A stretch of DNA of 64,000 nucleotides, taken from the NCBI RefSeq assembly GCF_021917145.1, contig NC_061064.1, forward strand, positions 1,800,216 through 1,864,215. Direction: 5' to 3'. The translations under genes were made by a program, and so were the position numbers. Below are positions 10,792-51,806 of this stretch, piece by piece; position 1 is the first letter of the stretch, and each line of letters starts with the position of its first letter. Source of the DNA: Hypomesus transpacificus (Eukaryota > Chordata > Actinopteri > Osmeriformes > Osmeridae). A model generated the notes under the pieces. It had not been told where the DNA came from. It did no database searches and worked only from the letters and a program-made list of their open reading frames with translations.

Positions 10792-11342
10792 CGTAGGCCT
10801 GCCGCCCATACTCTCACACACAATGTGCCACCAAAGACACAATTTAGCGTGTTTACATCACCGAAAATTGAATGATTGTTACATTTTTGACATGTAGTAG
10901 ATTTATTTTCTTTCTTTTTTTTATTGATAAGCTACTGTATTTCACTGTGATGCACAAGCCTTATAATTGATGTTGCGTTATCCTCTGAACACTACCATCA
11001 CACCACGGGTACTCCCCCCCCTGTCACATCTGTCACTCTAAGGTGGAGCATCCTGGTATTTGTACAAAGTTTCAGAAATAGTTTGTTACACACTTGGCTG
11101 GATTTCAGGATCCAATTTACAGCTGTTAATGTTTGTATATTTTGTAAGTTTGTCTTTCCAGTTTCATTATAGATAGGGCAGCTGAACTTAAGATTTCAGT
11201 TCTCTGTTATAGTTTGCTAAATTAGTAAGTGATTTTGAAACGCGTATGTCACATTTGTCTGCAATGTGAAGATCTTAATGGCAGTGCAACCTCATCAGAC
11301 ACTATTTTCAGAGACTGTTGAGGAGCTCTGTTTCTGAGCTGA

Positions 11343-11432
11343 GCTGTCTACAGTATATAGGCTGTCTACAGTATATAGGCTGTCTACAGTATATAGGGTG
11401 GATACAGTATATAGGCTGTCAACAGTATATAG
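11343..11432 (+). repeat. 18-bp tandem repeat, 5 copies
   Basis: Five consecutive copies of GCTGTCTACAGTATATAG; the fourth and fifth carry a few substitutions. It probably lies in the AMER1 3' UTR. Confidence 0.9.
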
Positions 11433-12214
11433 ACCGTGGTCAGTTGAGCTTATCCTCCATCATTTCACAATGTTCTAATAGTCTAGTTTATAGACATTTG
11501 ACCTTTTTTGTTTTAAAGAAGTTATGCTTTGTTTTTCTTCAGATCTGTATATTGTAGTACTGTATTCTTGAAAATAATTTACATTATTTTTATGTGAGAA
11601 AATACCTGTACATGTATCCGGTTTTATCATGATTTTTAGGCTCTATTTTGTGTCACTGGCATGTTTGCTGACACTACGGACAGCTAGCTTTAGCTCTCAT
11701 CTCTTAAAGCATCAGCGTTTTGTTTGTAGAAAATACTGAACTGGGAGAGTTGTTACTGGAGAGTTGTTACTTTTAATATGTGAGGTGAACTATAAGTTAC
11801 CTTGTCATATCCTCTTTTCCTAAATATCAGTCATTTCCATATAACAATCCCAGTTGATACTTCAATCTATAGCCTAGTCTCTATTTCCCCAGATGCAATC
11901 ACTGATCATAGGAAAGCTGACTCACATTACAGTTTAGTTGCTATTCTAGTTTATATCAAGAACTAATTAATGTCTGGAATATTATTTCACCTTTGGAGAA
12001 AATTCACCATGTTAGGTTTCAACATCGTTCATTTTCTTTCATATAGACAAATAATAATAAAACCTTTCAATGTTACAGCAGTTTCACAAGACAGGGCTGT
12101 GTCAAAGTTGATATTCATAGCAACAAATAAAAGAAGTATGAATTCATGTGTTAATCCATAATGTGAATCCATGTTATTACAGCAGAACTCATGTCCCATC
12201 AGATGGAACATCTT

Positions 12215-12340
12215 GGCCCAGTTTCCCAGACATGGATTAAGCCTAGTCCTAGACATAAAACATTTTCAACAGAGATCTTCATAGAATATTTCTCATACTT
12301 AAGAACTGGGCTAAATCCATGTCGGGGGGAAACTGGGCCC
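12215..12340. mobile_element. Palindromic MITE-like repeat
   Basis: Imperfect terminal inverted repeats: GGCCCAGTTTCCCAGACATGG at the left reappears inverted as CCATGTCGG...GAAACTGGGCC at the right, around about 70 bases of AT-rich core. It resembles short foldback repeats seen in vertebrate genomes. The family name is not assigned, and a clean target duplication is not visible. Confidence 0.6.
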
Positions 12341-13249
12341 CAAGGAAGAGTTCTCAGTAAAACAAAAGACAGGACCCTGGTCACAGGAGTTATGACAAAT
12401 GTGATTCAGTCCAGGATCTTCCCATGATGGACCATTGATGACACTTGTCAAGAGTCTTGACCAAAAGCGATTTGGTTTGAAGCATGCCAAGAGAAACCAT
12501 CTGAAACAGAGACAGAATGGTGAGGGAGCGAGCCAGTGCCCACCCATCTGCCCTGGAGGCACACAGGCGGTCTTAAACAGCATCTGAATCCTTACAGCGT
12601 TGTGAGAGATTAAACATCCCACTGCAGAGTGTCACCGCTGTTATATGGGGATTAAATTAATGTTAGCACATTTGGTGTCAGATGGATGAACTAATGCTAA
12701 GAGTGTAATTTGCTGTGATTCATGTTAGTTATGAATTTGTGTTTGTCATTCCATTCCAATGTGCTTTTTGAATATAAATCCAATCAAAGAAGATTTGACC
12801 AAATGTAAGAACATTTTTCAATGAAAGAGAATCAAAAATTAGATATCAAAATGTGTAACCGCTCAAGACTAGTTAATAAAAAAGCCTGCAATGTAACGTT
12901 GACTGTGACAGATTTGTCACCATTGTCTATCACTCATCTCAACAGTCTGCTAAAGCAAGACTGTGATGTCAGGGCTGTTTTCCTGAGTTATGTAACTCCT
13001 TGTGCTCTCTGAACTGTAAACACATTGAGATGAGGGAAAAGGCTGCACCTAAGGTGGCCTGGCCTATATCCAAGTCCTTCTGGTGGACAGCCGCTGTGCT
13101 CACTCCAAGTTTTCATCACAGCAGATGGCTTTTATTTCTTTATGGCACCCCTCTTAAAATATGACGTTTTAATATACACACGCCAATACTCATTGTTATT
13201 AGTATAATATAATGTAATATAATGATTGTTTATTTCTACATCTTGTTAG

Positions 13250-13301
13250 GGAAATGAATCGAAACAGTGGAAATGGATTAGACCTCCAGACTGCATGTGA
13301 G
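13250..13301 (+). other. Possible ARHGEF9 alternative first coding exon
   Basis: A 52-base exon-like segment between a pyrimidine-rich acceptor (CTTGTTAG) and a strong donor (GAG|GTAAGA). Its ATG at 13254 opens 16 codons (MNRNSGNGLDLQTACE) that end in phase 0, so it would join in frame to the SH3 exon at 16882. Collybistin genes use several alternative first exons with unrelated short N-termini. There is no homology support, so it may be chance or an untranslated exon. Confidence 0.3.
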
Positions 13302-14519
13302 GTAAGAGGGATCTGGGCCTTGACTGGGTCACTGCACCACACTACATCTACTACAAAGGCTGGAGAAGTATGTAGATTTTCTGCTGCAGTAGTGTAGCCC
13401 CACCATGCTGCTACAGCCGTCCCTGCTCTCAGATCTGACTGGATTTACAACCTTTCTATTGTTTAATTAACAGCAGTGAAGGCCTTTCTACACTGTCATT
13501 GTCCTGGAAGCTCAGTGAAGACAATTGGAGATTCTTAAATGTGGAAGGTTTAGGCAAACTGTTATCAGTGGGCAGAGGTGTGTTTGCACTATCCTGCAGT
13601 CAAACTATTTATTTGATCAATCTGTGAGAGAAAAAAGAATGGAAGTCCAGCAAGAAAAAAACATACTGTTTGTGATGATTTTTCATTTAAAGTGAGATAA
13701 AATATGAACTTTACCTGATTATTTTGTTTATGACGGAAGCTCTATGAATACTTTTGTCTTTGCTTTAACCACTGTTTCCTGCTCTTGTCAGGAATGTTGC
13801 CGGAAGACAATATTGATTGAAGATATAGAGTTTTCTCCAGGTTCTCGAAATGACAAATGTCAGCTCATTCTTCTCCACAAGCTCACAGTGGATCTTCTTT
13901 TAAAGCCTGAGGTGTCCATGCCCCCAGCGTGATGTGAAATGTCAAGTCTGGGCGATGGGTATTGGTCAGTTATTTGATAATTATAACGTGGAGACCTACA
14001 ATATTGCTAGTGAAGGTGCTTCAAGAGATCGCTCCCTAGCAATTGCTTATTTTTTTACGTTAAATGTTGAGATTTATATATATATATATAATTTAAAAAA
14101 CATCTGATCTTGCGTGCAAGTTACAAGGCTATTCCCGGCATCCCAAGGTAAAGCATCAGTCATGCATTGCTTGGCTGTGTTTGTTGAATCCCAGGCAAGA
14201 AGCCCCGCCCACGATTCCTCCCCAGTAAGCAGAGACTTGCAGCATCATTTCACAGCGGCAACGTTATCATCACATTGGGTGTATGCGCGAACGAGCAAAT
14301 AGAGAACTGCACAAGGTTCGTCTATTCAGGGAACCACCGTGCGAAGGGAGCAAGAGTGGAAGGGGATCTTACGGTATTGACCCTGATGATGATGAGGATG
14401 ATGATGGTGAGGATGATGATTGAGGTTGTGTACTGACAGGACTTTGAGCATGGGCTGAAAATTTAGATGTCATTAATTTTAAGCCAATATCACGGTTTTT
14501 TTTGTGGGCAAATTATTCT

Positions 14520-14740
14520 ATTGGATCACGTTAAGACCTTCAATTGCACGTAAGAAACCAATGGCAAGTTGATTTGTGGCGCGTCTGCTGTAGCCTACCT
14601 CACTGCGCGTAGCATATGGATCACAGCTCGCACTCAGGAAGCCTACGCACTGTGGAGCTGAACGGAGGCAATGGGAGTGGGAGCAATTGCGCGTTCATTG
14701 GAGGGACACTGAAGGCCATAACGCTTCATGAATGGCGCTG
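14520..14740 (+). promoter_or_regulatory. Candidate ARHGEF9 promoter/leader region
   Basis: More GC- and CpG-containing than its AT-rich surroundings, with a CCAAT box at 14558-14562. A frame from 14616 starts MDHSSHSGSL. The nearest donor (after 14740) would leave it out of phase with the SH3 exon, so the coding claim is not made. A transcription start here is a guess from composition and position. Confidence 0.25.
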
Positions 14741-16575
14741 GTATTATTTTTATTTCATCTTCAGCTATTTTGTCGTATTGTGGAGGACATTCAATCCACA
14801 ATAGACTATATTTCGACCGCCAATGTCTTTACTGTAGCTTGCTCGAGACTGCAACTGTGGTTTGTAAGGATATATAGGTCTCGCTTCACTTTTCCCAGAC
14901 CTGCGTTCTATTTTATTGGCGTGATGTGGGCAATAACGTCTTAGCTTGAGCTATTGCTTAGACCAAGACTGTTAGCGGTGTTTAAAATATGTCCTTGTCG
15001 CACGTTTCAGGTGTAGGAAGTACTAGGCCGTACGGATGAATCTAGAACGCAATTAAGCAAAAGCCAGTGGATACATAATTTGTTGATAATAGGCTACATA
15101 ATAGTATGTCGACGAGCCATGTGTTGAGATGTGTGTCTCATATTGTTTAGTGGGCTATAAAACGAATCATCTGAAAGGAAAAAAAGCTCTTGGGGGTTAG
15201 GACTATAGGCAATGTGACAGTATTGATTAAGATTAATTTATTATGGAGTTTTTATGCGTATCTTGTCAGGTTGTCTTGTTTATCAGTTGAAGGCCCGGTG
15301 CTCCATGGAACAGTTTGTCTGTTTGGCATTTAAATGTTTGTTTGGCTAGGCCCATTTCTGACCGAATACTTTTGCTGTGCCACAGTATATTAATAGCACA
15401 GACATGTCTTGTATTTCATTATACTGTTGGCTTCCAAGAGCTGTGCATGTAAAACCATTGTATAGACAGTTGTCGATTCTATAGAATAATTTCCTGGTTC
15501 CAGTGACCTAAAACAGAGTCAGAATGCTGTCAGTTACAGCAGAACAGTAAATTGAGATAAAGTATGTATAAATGCATGAAACTCACGGTGGTAATATGAT
15601 TATCATGAAAAAAATGTAAAATGAATTGTCCAAAAGCTCAAAAGACACGTTTATAAAAAAGGATTTAAACAGGATGTAATATCAGAACAGAGGTGTGCGT
15701 GTTTAAGGTAGTCAGAGGTGCGTTCCGATAGAAATGTACTGATGCACATAGAGCAACAAATACTTTCTGTTCTCCAGACTGAGTTAAGTCTCAAGCCAAA
15801 AATGTATCAGAGAGAACATATTGACTTTATTGACTATCATTTACATCTCGGTTTTGAAGTTTTTAAATCAGTGACTCACTGTGCCATTGTACCAGTCATT
15901 ATTTGCCTCTAACTTTAAACATATTTGTATTTCATTCCTTATGGGTTCACATCTGCAGCAGTGTTTGTGAGGGCTGTATACTACATGGAGCTTAAGCTGA
16001 ACTGTGATGACTTGCCGGTTTTAGAAGATGTGTTTCATTATAGTATCACATGACTGTTTTATTGTTGACTTAATGTTTTCTGGTGTCCGCAACATATCCC
16101 TTAGCACACTTCGTATGGGCTACTGAGGCAAATAACGTCCACACAAGTGCACTACCTTGAGAACAATGTAAACCAACATTTTAATATCTTCCATAAAAAT
16201 CGTCCTTTATGTGTAGAAAGGGTATTTGCACATAGGGAATCCGCATTAGATATGATAAGGTAAATATACTGCCTTTGCTGCCCAACTGAGGACAAGTTAG
16301 AAAGATGGAAAAGTAGGACCGAAAGTAGCACAGGTGCTGTGAAATTCTCAGGTCCCTTTAGAGGATGCTGCTGTTGGGGATGCCAAGCTGTGTGCAAAGC
16401 TGAAAGGAACAATGGGATCAGGAGAATCTTTCCATCCTAGCTGCCCATGTGACATGGTTATCAATGCTGTCACTCGCACGGCTGCTCTGAGAAATTCTCT
16501 GTCCACCCACAGTCATTCAAAACAACCAAAATTTACGGAAAGACACATGAAAATGTATGAAAATCTGATGTCTGA

Positions 16576-26416
<9,841 letters not shown>

Positions 26417-28134
26417 GAGACGATCCTGGAAGACCAACTTATTTTTCAAAAAGCACGGTTGTCATGGAAACCGGACGCAAAAAGGATAGACCGGAAGTAT
26501 TTTGGATTTTTGGAAACATTTAGCTTGTGAACATCGTACTGATGACTGTACTGTTCTAATCACTTTACCCGTATGACTGCAAGTAGCAACTGCTCCACCA
26601 CAAAGATCGATGACCTTCGGAAACCGACAGAAAACCAAAACACCCTCCCCTCCACCTGTGGGAATGTTGTTCATGACCTCCGTCTGTGGACGTGCTTAGA
26701 GAACTGTGGTGAACCACAAAACACAAGTGTCCAAGTGTGAAAATGAGGAAGCACTCGTCATCCACTTATATCTTTATGCCAAAATTGGTTGTGTCCTACA
26801 GTTCACTGTGACCTTAATGGGCATTTTATGAGTTCTCGTTTTTCTTTCTCGTAGAGGTTAGCATTGACGATGCCGGCCAAATTAAACACTCTCTTATTGT
26901 TTCTGTAAATATTATTTTCCTCCCCATCTAGAATCAGTGTTTTATTTACAATGCATGACAACTCTCCATTGCAGGTATTCTTTGTGCAATTATATTCGTA
27001 CGGGTCAAAGAAAAGAGAATTAGCATCATCGACTTCAATTATGACATCTTATACTGTTGACAGGGTACTCATGGTGTATATATTTTGCTGACAGACAGCG
27101 ACGATCCTGTGTTGTCCTGTGAATGGTCTCCTTAACCAGTTACACCACTAAGACAGCAGAGTCAGTTAGTGATGTTATGATTTATTAATCTCTCATCAAT
27201 TGCATATTGTTTTAATGACTAGGACCGAGAGCTTTTCTGGGCCATGAAAAACTATTTTTGGGCTTGTCACAGTTATGTTGAGATAGTTGCACTTCTCCGA
27301 AACGCACCTCTAATTTCATGAGAGGGAATATATGGCTATAATGCACTTCAGCCACCCAAATTAGCCATTCAACAACGATACTTCTGTCTTAATAGTTTGA
27401 ATGTAAACATGAAAACACACAATACACTCTGGGCCTTGATGGTCCAAGTCAACAAGTTCCTTACCTAGGAACTATATTTTTATGTGAAATTCATCCTTGA
27501 TCTTGAAAGTGAAAGAATAACAAACTACTACTTTTATTCAAAAAATTACAATACAACATGTCAGTTGTCCTATTCCAGGGATAGTTGAAATGGTGCCAGC
27601 ACAATGTGATGACATCCTGATTCTATGCCTGTCATGGCAGTTTAAAGCCTTCACTTTGATGCTTGCCAAAAGGCTGAAATGACACGGCAAATTCTAGTCT
27701 TTAAGGGTTGTTAGGCATTTGAATAAAATGACTCACGTTTCAAAGTTTTAGCAGAATTTCACATAGAGGATGCAATTTAATTGCTCAAGCTGGTTATCGT
27801 TCTCTATATTTATATCCAAGGGGACAAAATAATTTTTAAAAGGATATTTATATGCCTCAAAAATGATATAAGATGTTAGATTGCACTAGATATATTAAAA
27901 AGTGCATTATGAAAGTGTGCAGTAATATTGGAAGGACAAAGAGCTTTGATTATTAAGTTAAGTATCTTAAACTGATGTATGAATTGTCATTAATTTATAA
28001 TAAATGCATTGTAACAATGGAAACAAATGCTTAAGTACTGTATCTGAATTGTTAAGTTGTTATTTTTTTGTTTTTGTTTTATCAATGATCATGGACGATC
28101 TATAATTTATTCTGTGACTATGGCTTGGAATAAA
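26417..28134 (+). promoter_or_regulatory. arhgef9: ARHGEF9 3' UTR and poly(A) signal
   Basis: About 1.7 kb of AT-rich sequence after the TAA. A canonical AATAAA at 28129-28134 follows a T-rich stretch, and another AATAAA-like string lies near 27999. Collybistin transcripts usually have long 3' UTRs. Confidence 0.55.
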
Positions 28135-28570
28135 TTGAAACACATCGACATGCTTGTTGAGGTCTTCTATTGTGAATGTTGCAGTGTCATCCATTAACCC
28201 AAACTGAACATAATTATGCCACCCAAAAACTGAAACTGAAGGATTCTGATTTCACAGTAAAGCTGCACTACGGTGTTTACCGCGTGTTCTCATTGATTGT
28301 TGTCATCGTAACGCTCAATGTGATGTTATGACAGACATTCTAAAGGACATTTAACTCAGCACATGAACATCAAATCCACATTTAAACAATTTAAGATGAT
28401 GGGTACATATGTAATTGTTTAATCTAATCAATTTTATAATTTATTTTCAATGGAGCAGTCAAATGACAAATCTTTGTGGTATAATTCACCGTGGTGCACC
28501 ACAGCGCTCTCAGCAGGCAAATAATGGGAACGACAGATTTCGCATTTAGACATAAAAGATTTTGCAGATT

Positions 28571-28576
28571 TTTATT
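28571..28576 (-). promoter_or_regulatory. gab3: Candidate GAB3 poly(A) signal (minus strand)
   Basis: TTTATT on the plus strand is AATAAA on the minus strand, about 0.9 kb after the GAB3 stop. It lies about 440 bases from the ARHGEF9 signal, so the two genes converge with a narrow gap. Confidence 0.45.
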
Positions 28577-29482
28577 AAAGCAAGAAAATATTCGTGGGGT
28601 GTGCATTTTTGCACACATTACATTTACCAGTTAAAGTATACATTTGTTGAAATGAACAAGAGAGCATGATGACAACAGTTTGAGCTAAGCTACGTTTTCC
28701 ACATATTCTCTTTGTTTATCTACGTAATAAGAATGGCTTTTTTGACACAATCAGGCTTTTTCATCTCAGCAGACTATCACGGGCGTGCTGAGTGAATTGT
28801 GCTTCTCTATTTAGATGGCGTGAGTTACAGTGGCTTGACTGAAGAACACAGCGTCAGGTCTAAACTTTATGACAGACAGCATTAGCTTTATGGACTGTAC
28901 CATTCCTTACAACTCCCTGTTCTGATATCACATGGCCACAACCCAGTCTGCTGCAAAGCCATGATTAGATAGCCTCCAAACATGAAAATGTGTGCATGTA
29001 CGCCTGTTTGAGCAAAGGTCCTATATCTGTGGACATTCTTGCACGAAGGCCTTCCTTTTGAGTTGAGGGTTCAGTTGGTTTATACTCTGACCAGTCTACA
29101 TCTAAGATCGTGTTGTGACTTTCTGTATTTTTTTTTTTAGAAATCTAGTTTCACTTAAGAATGAACATAGGCATTTAAATGTCTTTTTCACCTTCGCTAA
29201 ATTAAATCACTTGATACAAAAACCACAGAGACACAAAGCACAGTGGGATGACATTCACACTGTGTCAACCATTACTTTTCTCCCTCTGCTTCTGTTTTGT
29301 TTAAACAGAGTGTCCCCCAGACCATAGACAACGAGTTTCGACACCTTCCGACAACACCGCTTTCCATCCTCAAATGTTTATATTTGAACAGGTGTGTTAC
29401 AAAGTGTGTTTGCTTTCTTCATCCGACCATGCCAACGCGCGTACACGTGTGACATTGTGATGTCATTGTGACATCATCTGTT

Positions 29483-39113
<9,631 letters not shown>

Positions 39114-39287
39114 CTTGACTGCAGAGTAAATCCGTTGTGTTTTCAAGGTGTAATTCTCTTCAAGCTAATGTAACCGCTGATGTGAAACTGAACGTATCGC
39201 CAAGCAGATCCTGTGTTCTTGTATACAGCCTACAGCCGTACCAAAAGGAGGAAGTCAAGCCATTGATCACACTGACAGACAAGGAGA

Positions 39288-39288
<1 letters not shown>

Positions 39289-39381
<93 letters not shown>

Positions 39382-39395
39382 CGAGAGCGAGAGTG
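39289..39395. repeat. (GA)n microsatellite in GAB3 leader/promoter
   Basis: About 42 GA dinucleotides followed by GAGAGC and GAGTGTGT variants, 176 bases or more upstream of the GAB3 ATG on the minus strand. It would be a CT tract in the 5' UTR or core promoter. Confidence 0.95.
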
Positions 39396-40031
39396 TGTGT
39401 GTGAGAGAGAGAAAGAGAGAGGGTGGGTGGGGAGAAGCGGTGTGAGTAAGCGTGCGTCTCTGACAGAGTAGCGAGTGGCTGAGGAGAGAGAGGGAAAGAG
39501 GGAAGGGCGGGGGTTGTAACATTTATTTTCATATATTGGCGAGAGAACGTTTACAGAGAGAGGGAATTACGGTGTGCAGGGTGGAGAAGGACCGTACTCT
39601 CATCTACATTTGTTTGTAAAACCAGCCACGACTAAGATCTTGAAAAGGATAAAAGACAAATGGTTGCGCCACAGAAAAATGCTGTGAGGGAACTTTTCTC
39701 TGCCATCTGTCACTTAAGCTCTTGGCTTCTTCCATACAGCATAGCTATGAAAGAAATAATAACATTACTGCTCTAGACTGGATATTTTATAGTTGATAAT
39801 ATTTTACATCGTGCCATTGTGTTTGAACGAAATAAATCATATCGACAATTTCAGCAACAATGACAGTGCTTTATATTTGGAATAAATTCAATTAAAGTAT
39901 ACATTGCATAAGAGAACGCTATATCGCTGAATATTGGGTGAACTATTTGGCCTACTGTATAATCTGTGGTAAATACAAAAGCAAACCTTCAAAATACATT
40001 TGCTTGTACTCATCAGTAACTAATCACTAGT

Positions 40032-40307
40032 CGCCCTCTCGTGGCGCTCAATCACAGGTTCATAAAATGAATTGTGTAAACTCACGACATCGATCAAGTA
40101 TTTTCACAAAGGTCGTTAGTCACCAGTGTAGTAATTTCAGGGTGACACAAGATGTTGGTTGACGGTGTTTAGGATGTTTATTTCTTAATTCACAGTGGGA
40201 ATGCCCCTGTTACTTGTGGTATCGCGGCATTTCACTGCCACATCCGCGCGAGAGATGTTCTGTGCCAGGGGGCGTGTACAGGGCTCGCTCCTCTCACAGT
40301 GACGTAG
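40032..40307. promoter_or_regulatory. GAB3-SMARCA1 divergent promoter with CTCF-like and CRE motifs
   Basis: The ATGs of GAB3 (39113, minus) and SMARCA1 (40401, plus) are 1.29 kb apart. Between them lie a CTCF-core match on the minus strand (CCACGAGAGGGCG, 40032-40044), another on the plus strand (CCAGGGGGCG, 40265-40274) and a CRE-like TGACGTAG (40300-40307) about 95 bases before the SMARCA1 ATG. Motif calls are by eye. No TATA box is evident. Confidence 0.5.
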
Positions 40308-40400
40308 GAGGTTTTTGGCCATGTCGAACTTACAGTGACTGAAATCAAATAACGTTACCGAGCCAGCTAGCTAACTGATGAAAAATAGATATTCGACACA

Positions 40401-51032
<10,632 letters not shown>

Positions 51033-51041
<9 letters not shown>

Positions 51042-51154
51042 CCTGAAGCCTGGGTCAGAGCCTGAAGCCTGGGTCAGAGCCTGAGGCCTGGGTCAGAGCC
51101 TGAAGCCTGGGTCAGAGCCTGAGGCCTGGGTCAGAGCCTGAGGCCGGGTCAGAG
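51033..51154 (+). repeat. 19-bp minisatellite beginning at the SMARCA1 stop codon
   Basis: About six units of GGGTCAGAGCCTGARGCCT. The coding end AGAGCCTGA, which contains the stop codon, is itself part of the first unit, so the array extends the 3' UTR from the stop. Confidence 0.93.
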
Positions 51155-51800
51155 CTGAGGAACACTTTGCGTAATCAATCATTCATCTGAATCATCATAT
51201 TGAGGTCACAGGTTTGGTCGATCATAAAAAAGAAAAAGAAATGTTAGTCAACAAAACACAGCTGTTGTTACTTGTCAAAGTGAGTGGCTTCTCTAATTTT
51301 GTAAGACATTTTGTAAAACTCTTTTTGCAGTTGTTTGATGCACTTTGAAACCTAACATGCTGTCGTGTCAGTCTAAATCTGTTCTGTTGTTTTATCCAGC
51401 TCCGGGCATGAGAGGTCATAAGCTAGTGCCGCTAAGGAGAATGCCACAGAGCGTTAGATGGCATTTTGGTGGATATTGAAACCTGGCATGGTTTCATATG
51501 TAACATTTGCATCCCCCGAGCTGGTGTTGTTTGGCAGCGTGATGAAGAAAAACAGCTTTGTATGTTTTCTGTTTTGTTTTTTGCATTTGGCTCTTGCAGG
51601 TCTGTGTTCGACATATTCTCTTACGAAAAGTCATTTGTATGCACCTTGTAGCCCATCGCTTAGTTTGCACAATTACTGCTCTTACGTTAAATTACATTTT
51701 ATCTCACCTTTTAAGCTTAACTTGAGTAGTAGTATTTTAACAAAACAATGATGTACCCTGCTTTTGCTATATAATTTTTTTTATGTTTGAGTTCCGTGTT

Positions 51801-51806
51801 ATTAAA
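51801..51806 (+). promoter_or_regulatory. smarca1: Candidate SMARCA1 poly(A) signal
   Basis: ATTAAA variant about 760 bases after the stop, followed by A-rich sequence. No canonical AATAAA was seen between the stop and here. Confidence 0.4.

Larger units (their letters stand above)
10792..13249 (+). other. AMER1 3' UTR and AMER1-ARHGEF9 spacer
   Basis: AT-rich sequence with no coding signal that I can support. It holds an 18-bp tandem repeat (11343-11432) and a palindromic repeat (12215-12340). AATAAA-like strings occur near 12055 and 12125, and either could end the AMER1 transcript. Confidence 0.5.

Noticed and set aside
14616..14804. Frame starting MDHSSHSGSL as ARHGEF9 first exon
   Set aside because: The nearest donor after 14740 leaves the wrong phase for the SH3 exon at 16882. 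Only a promoter/leader role is considered.
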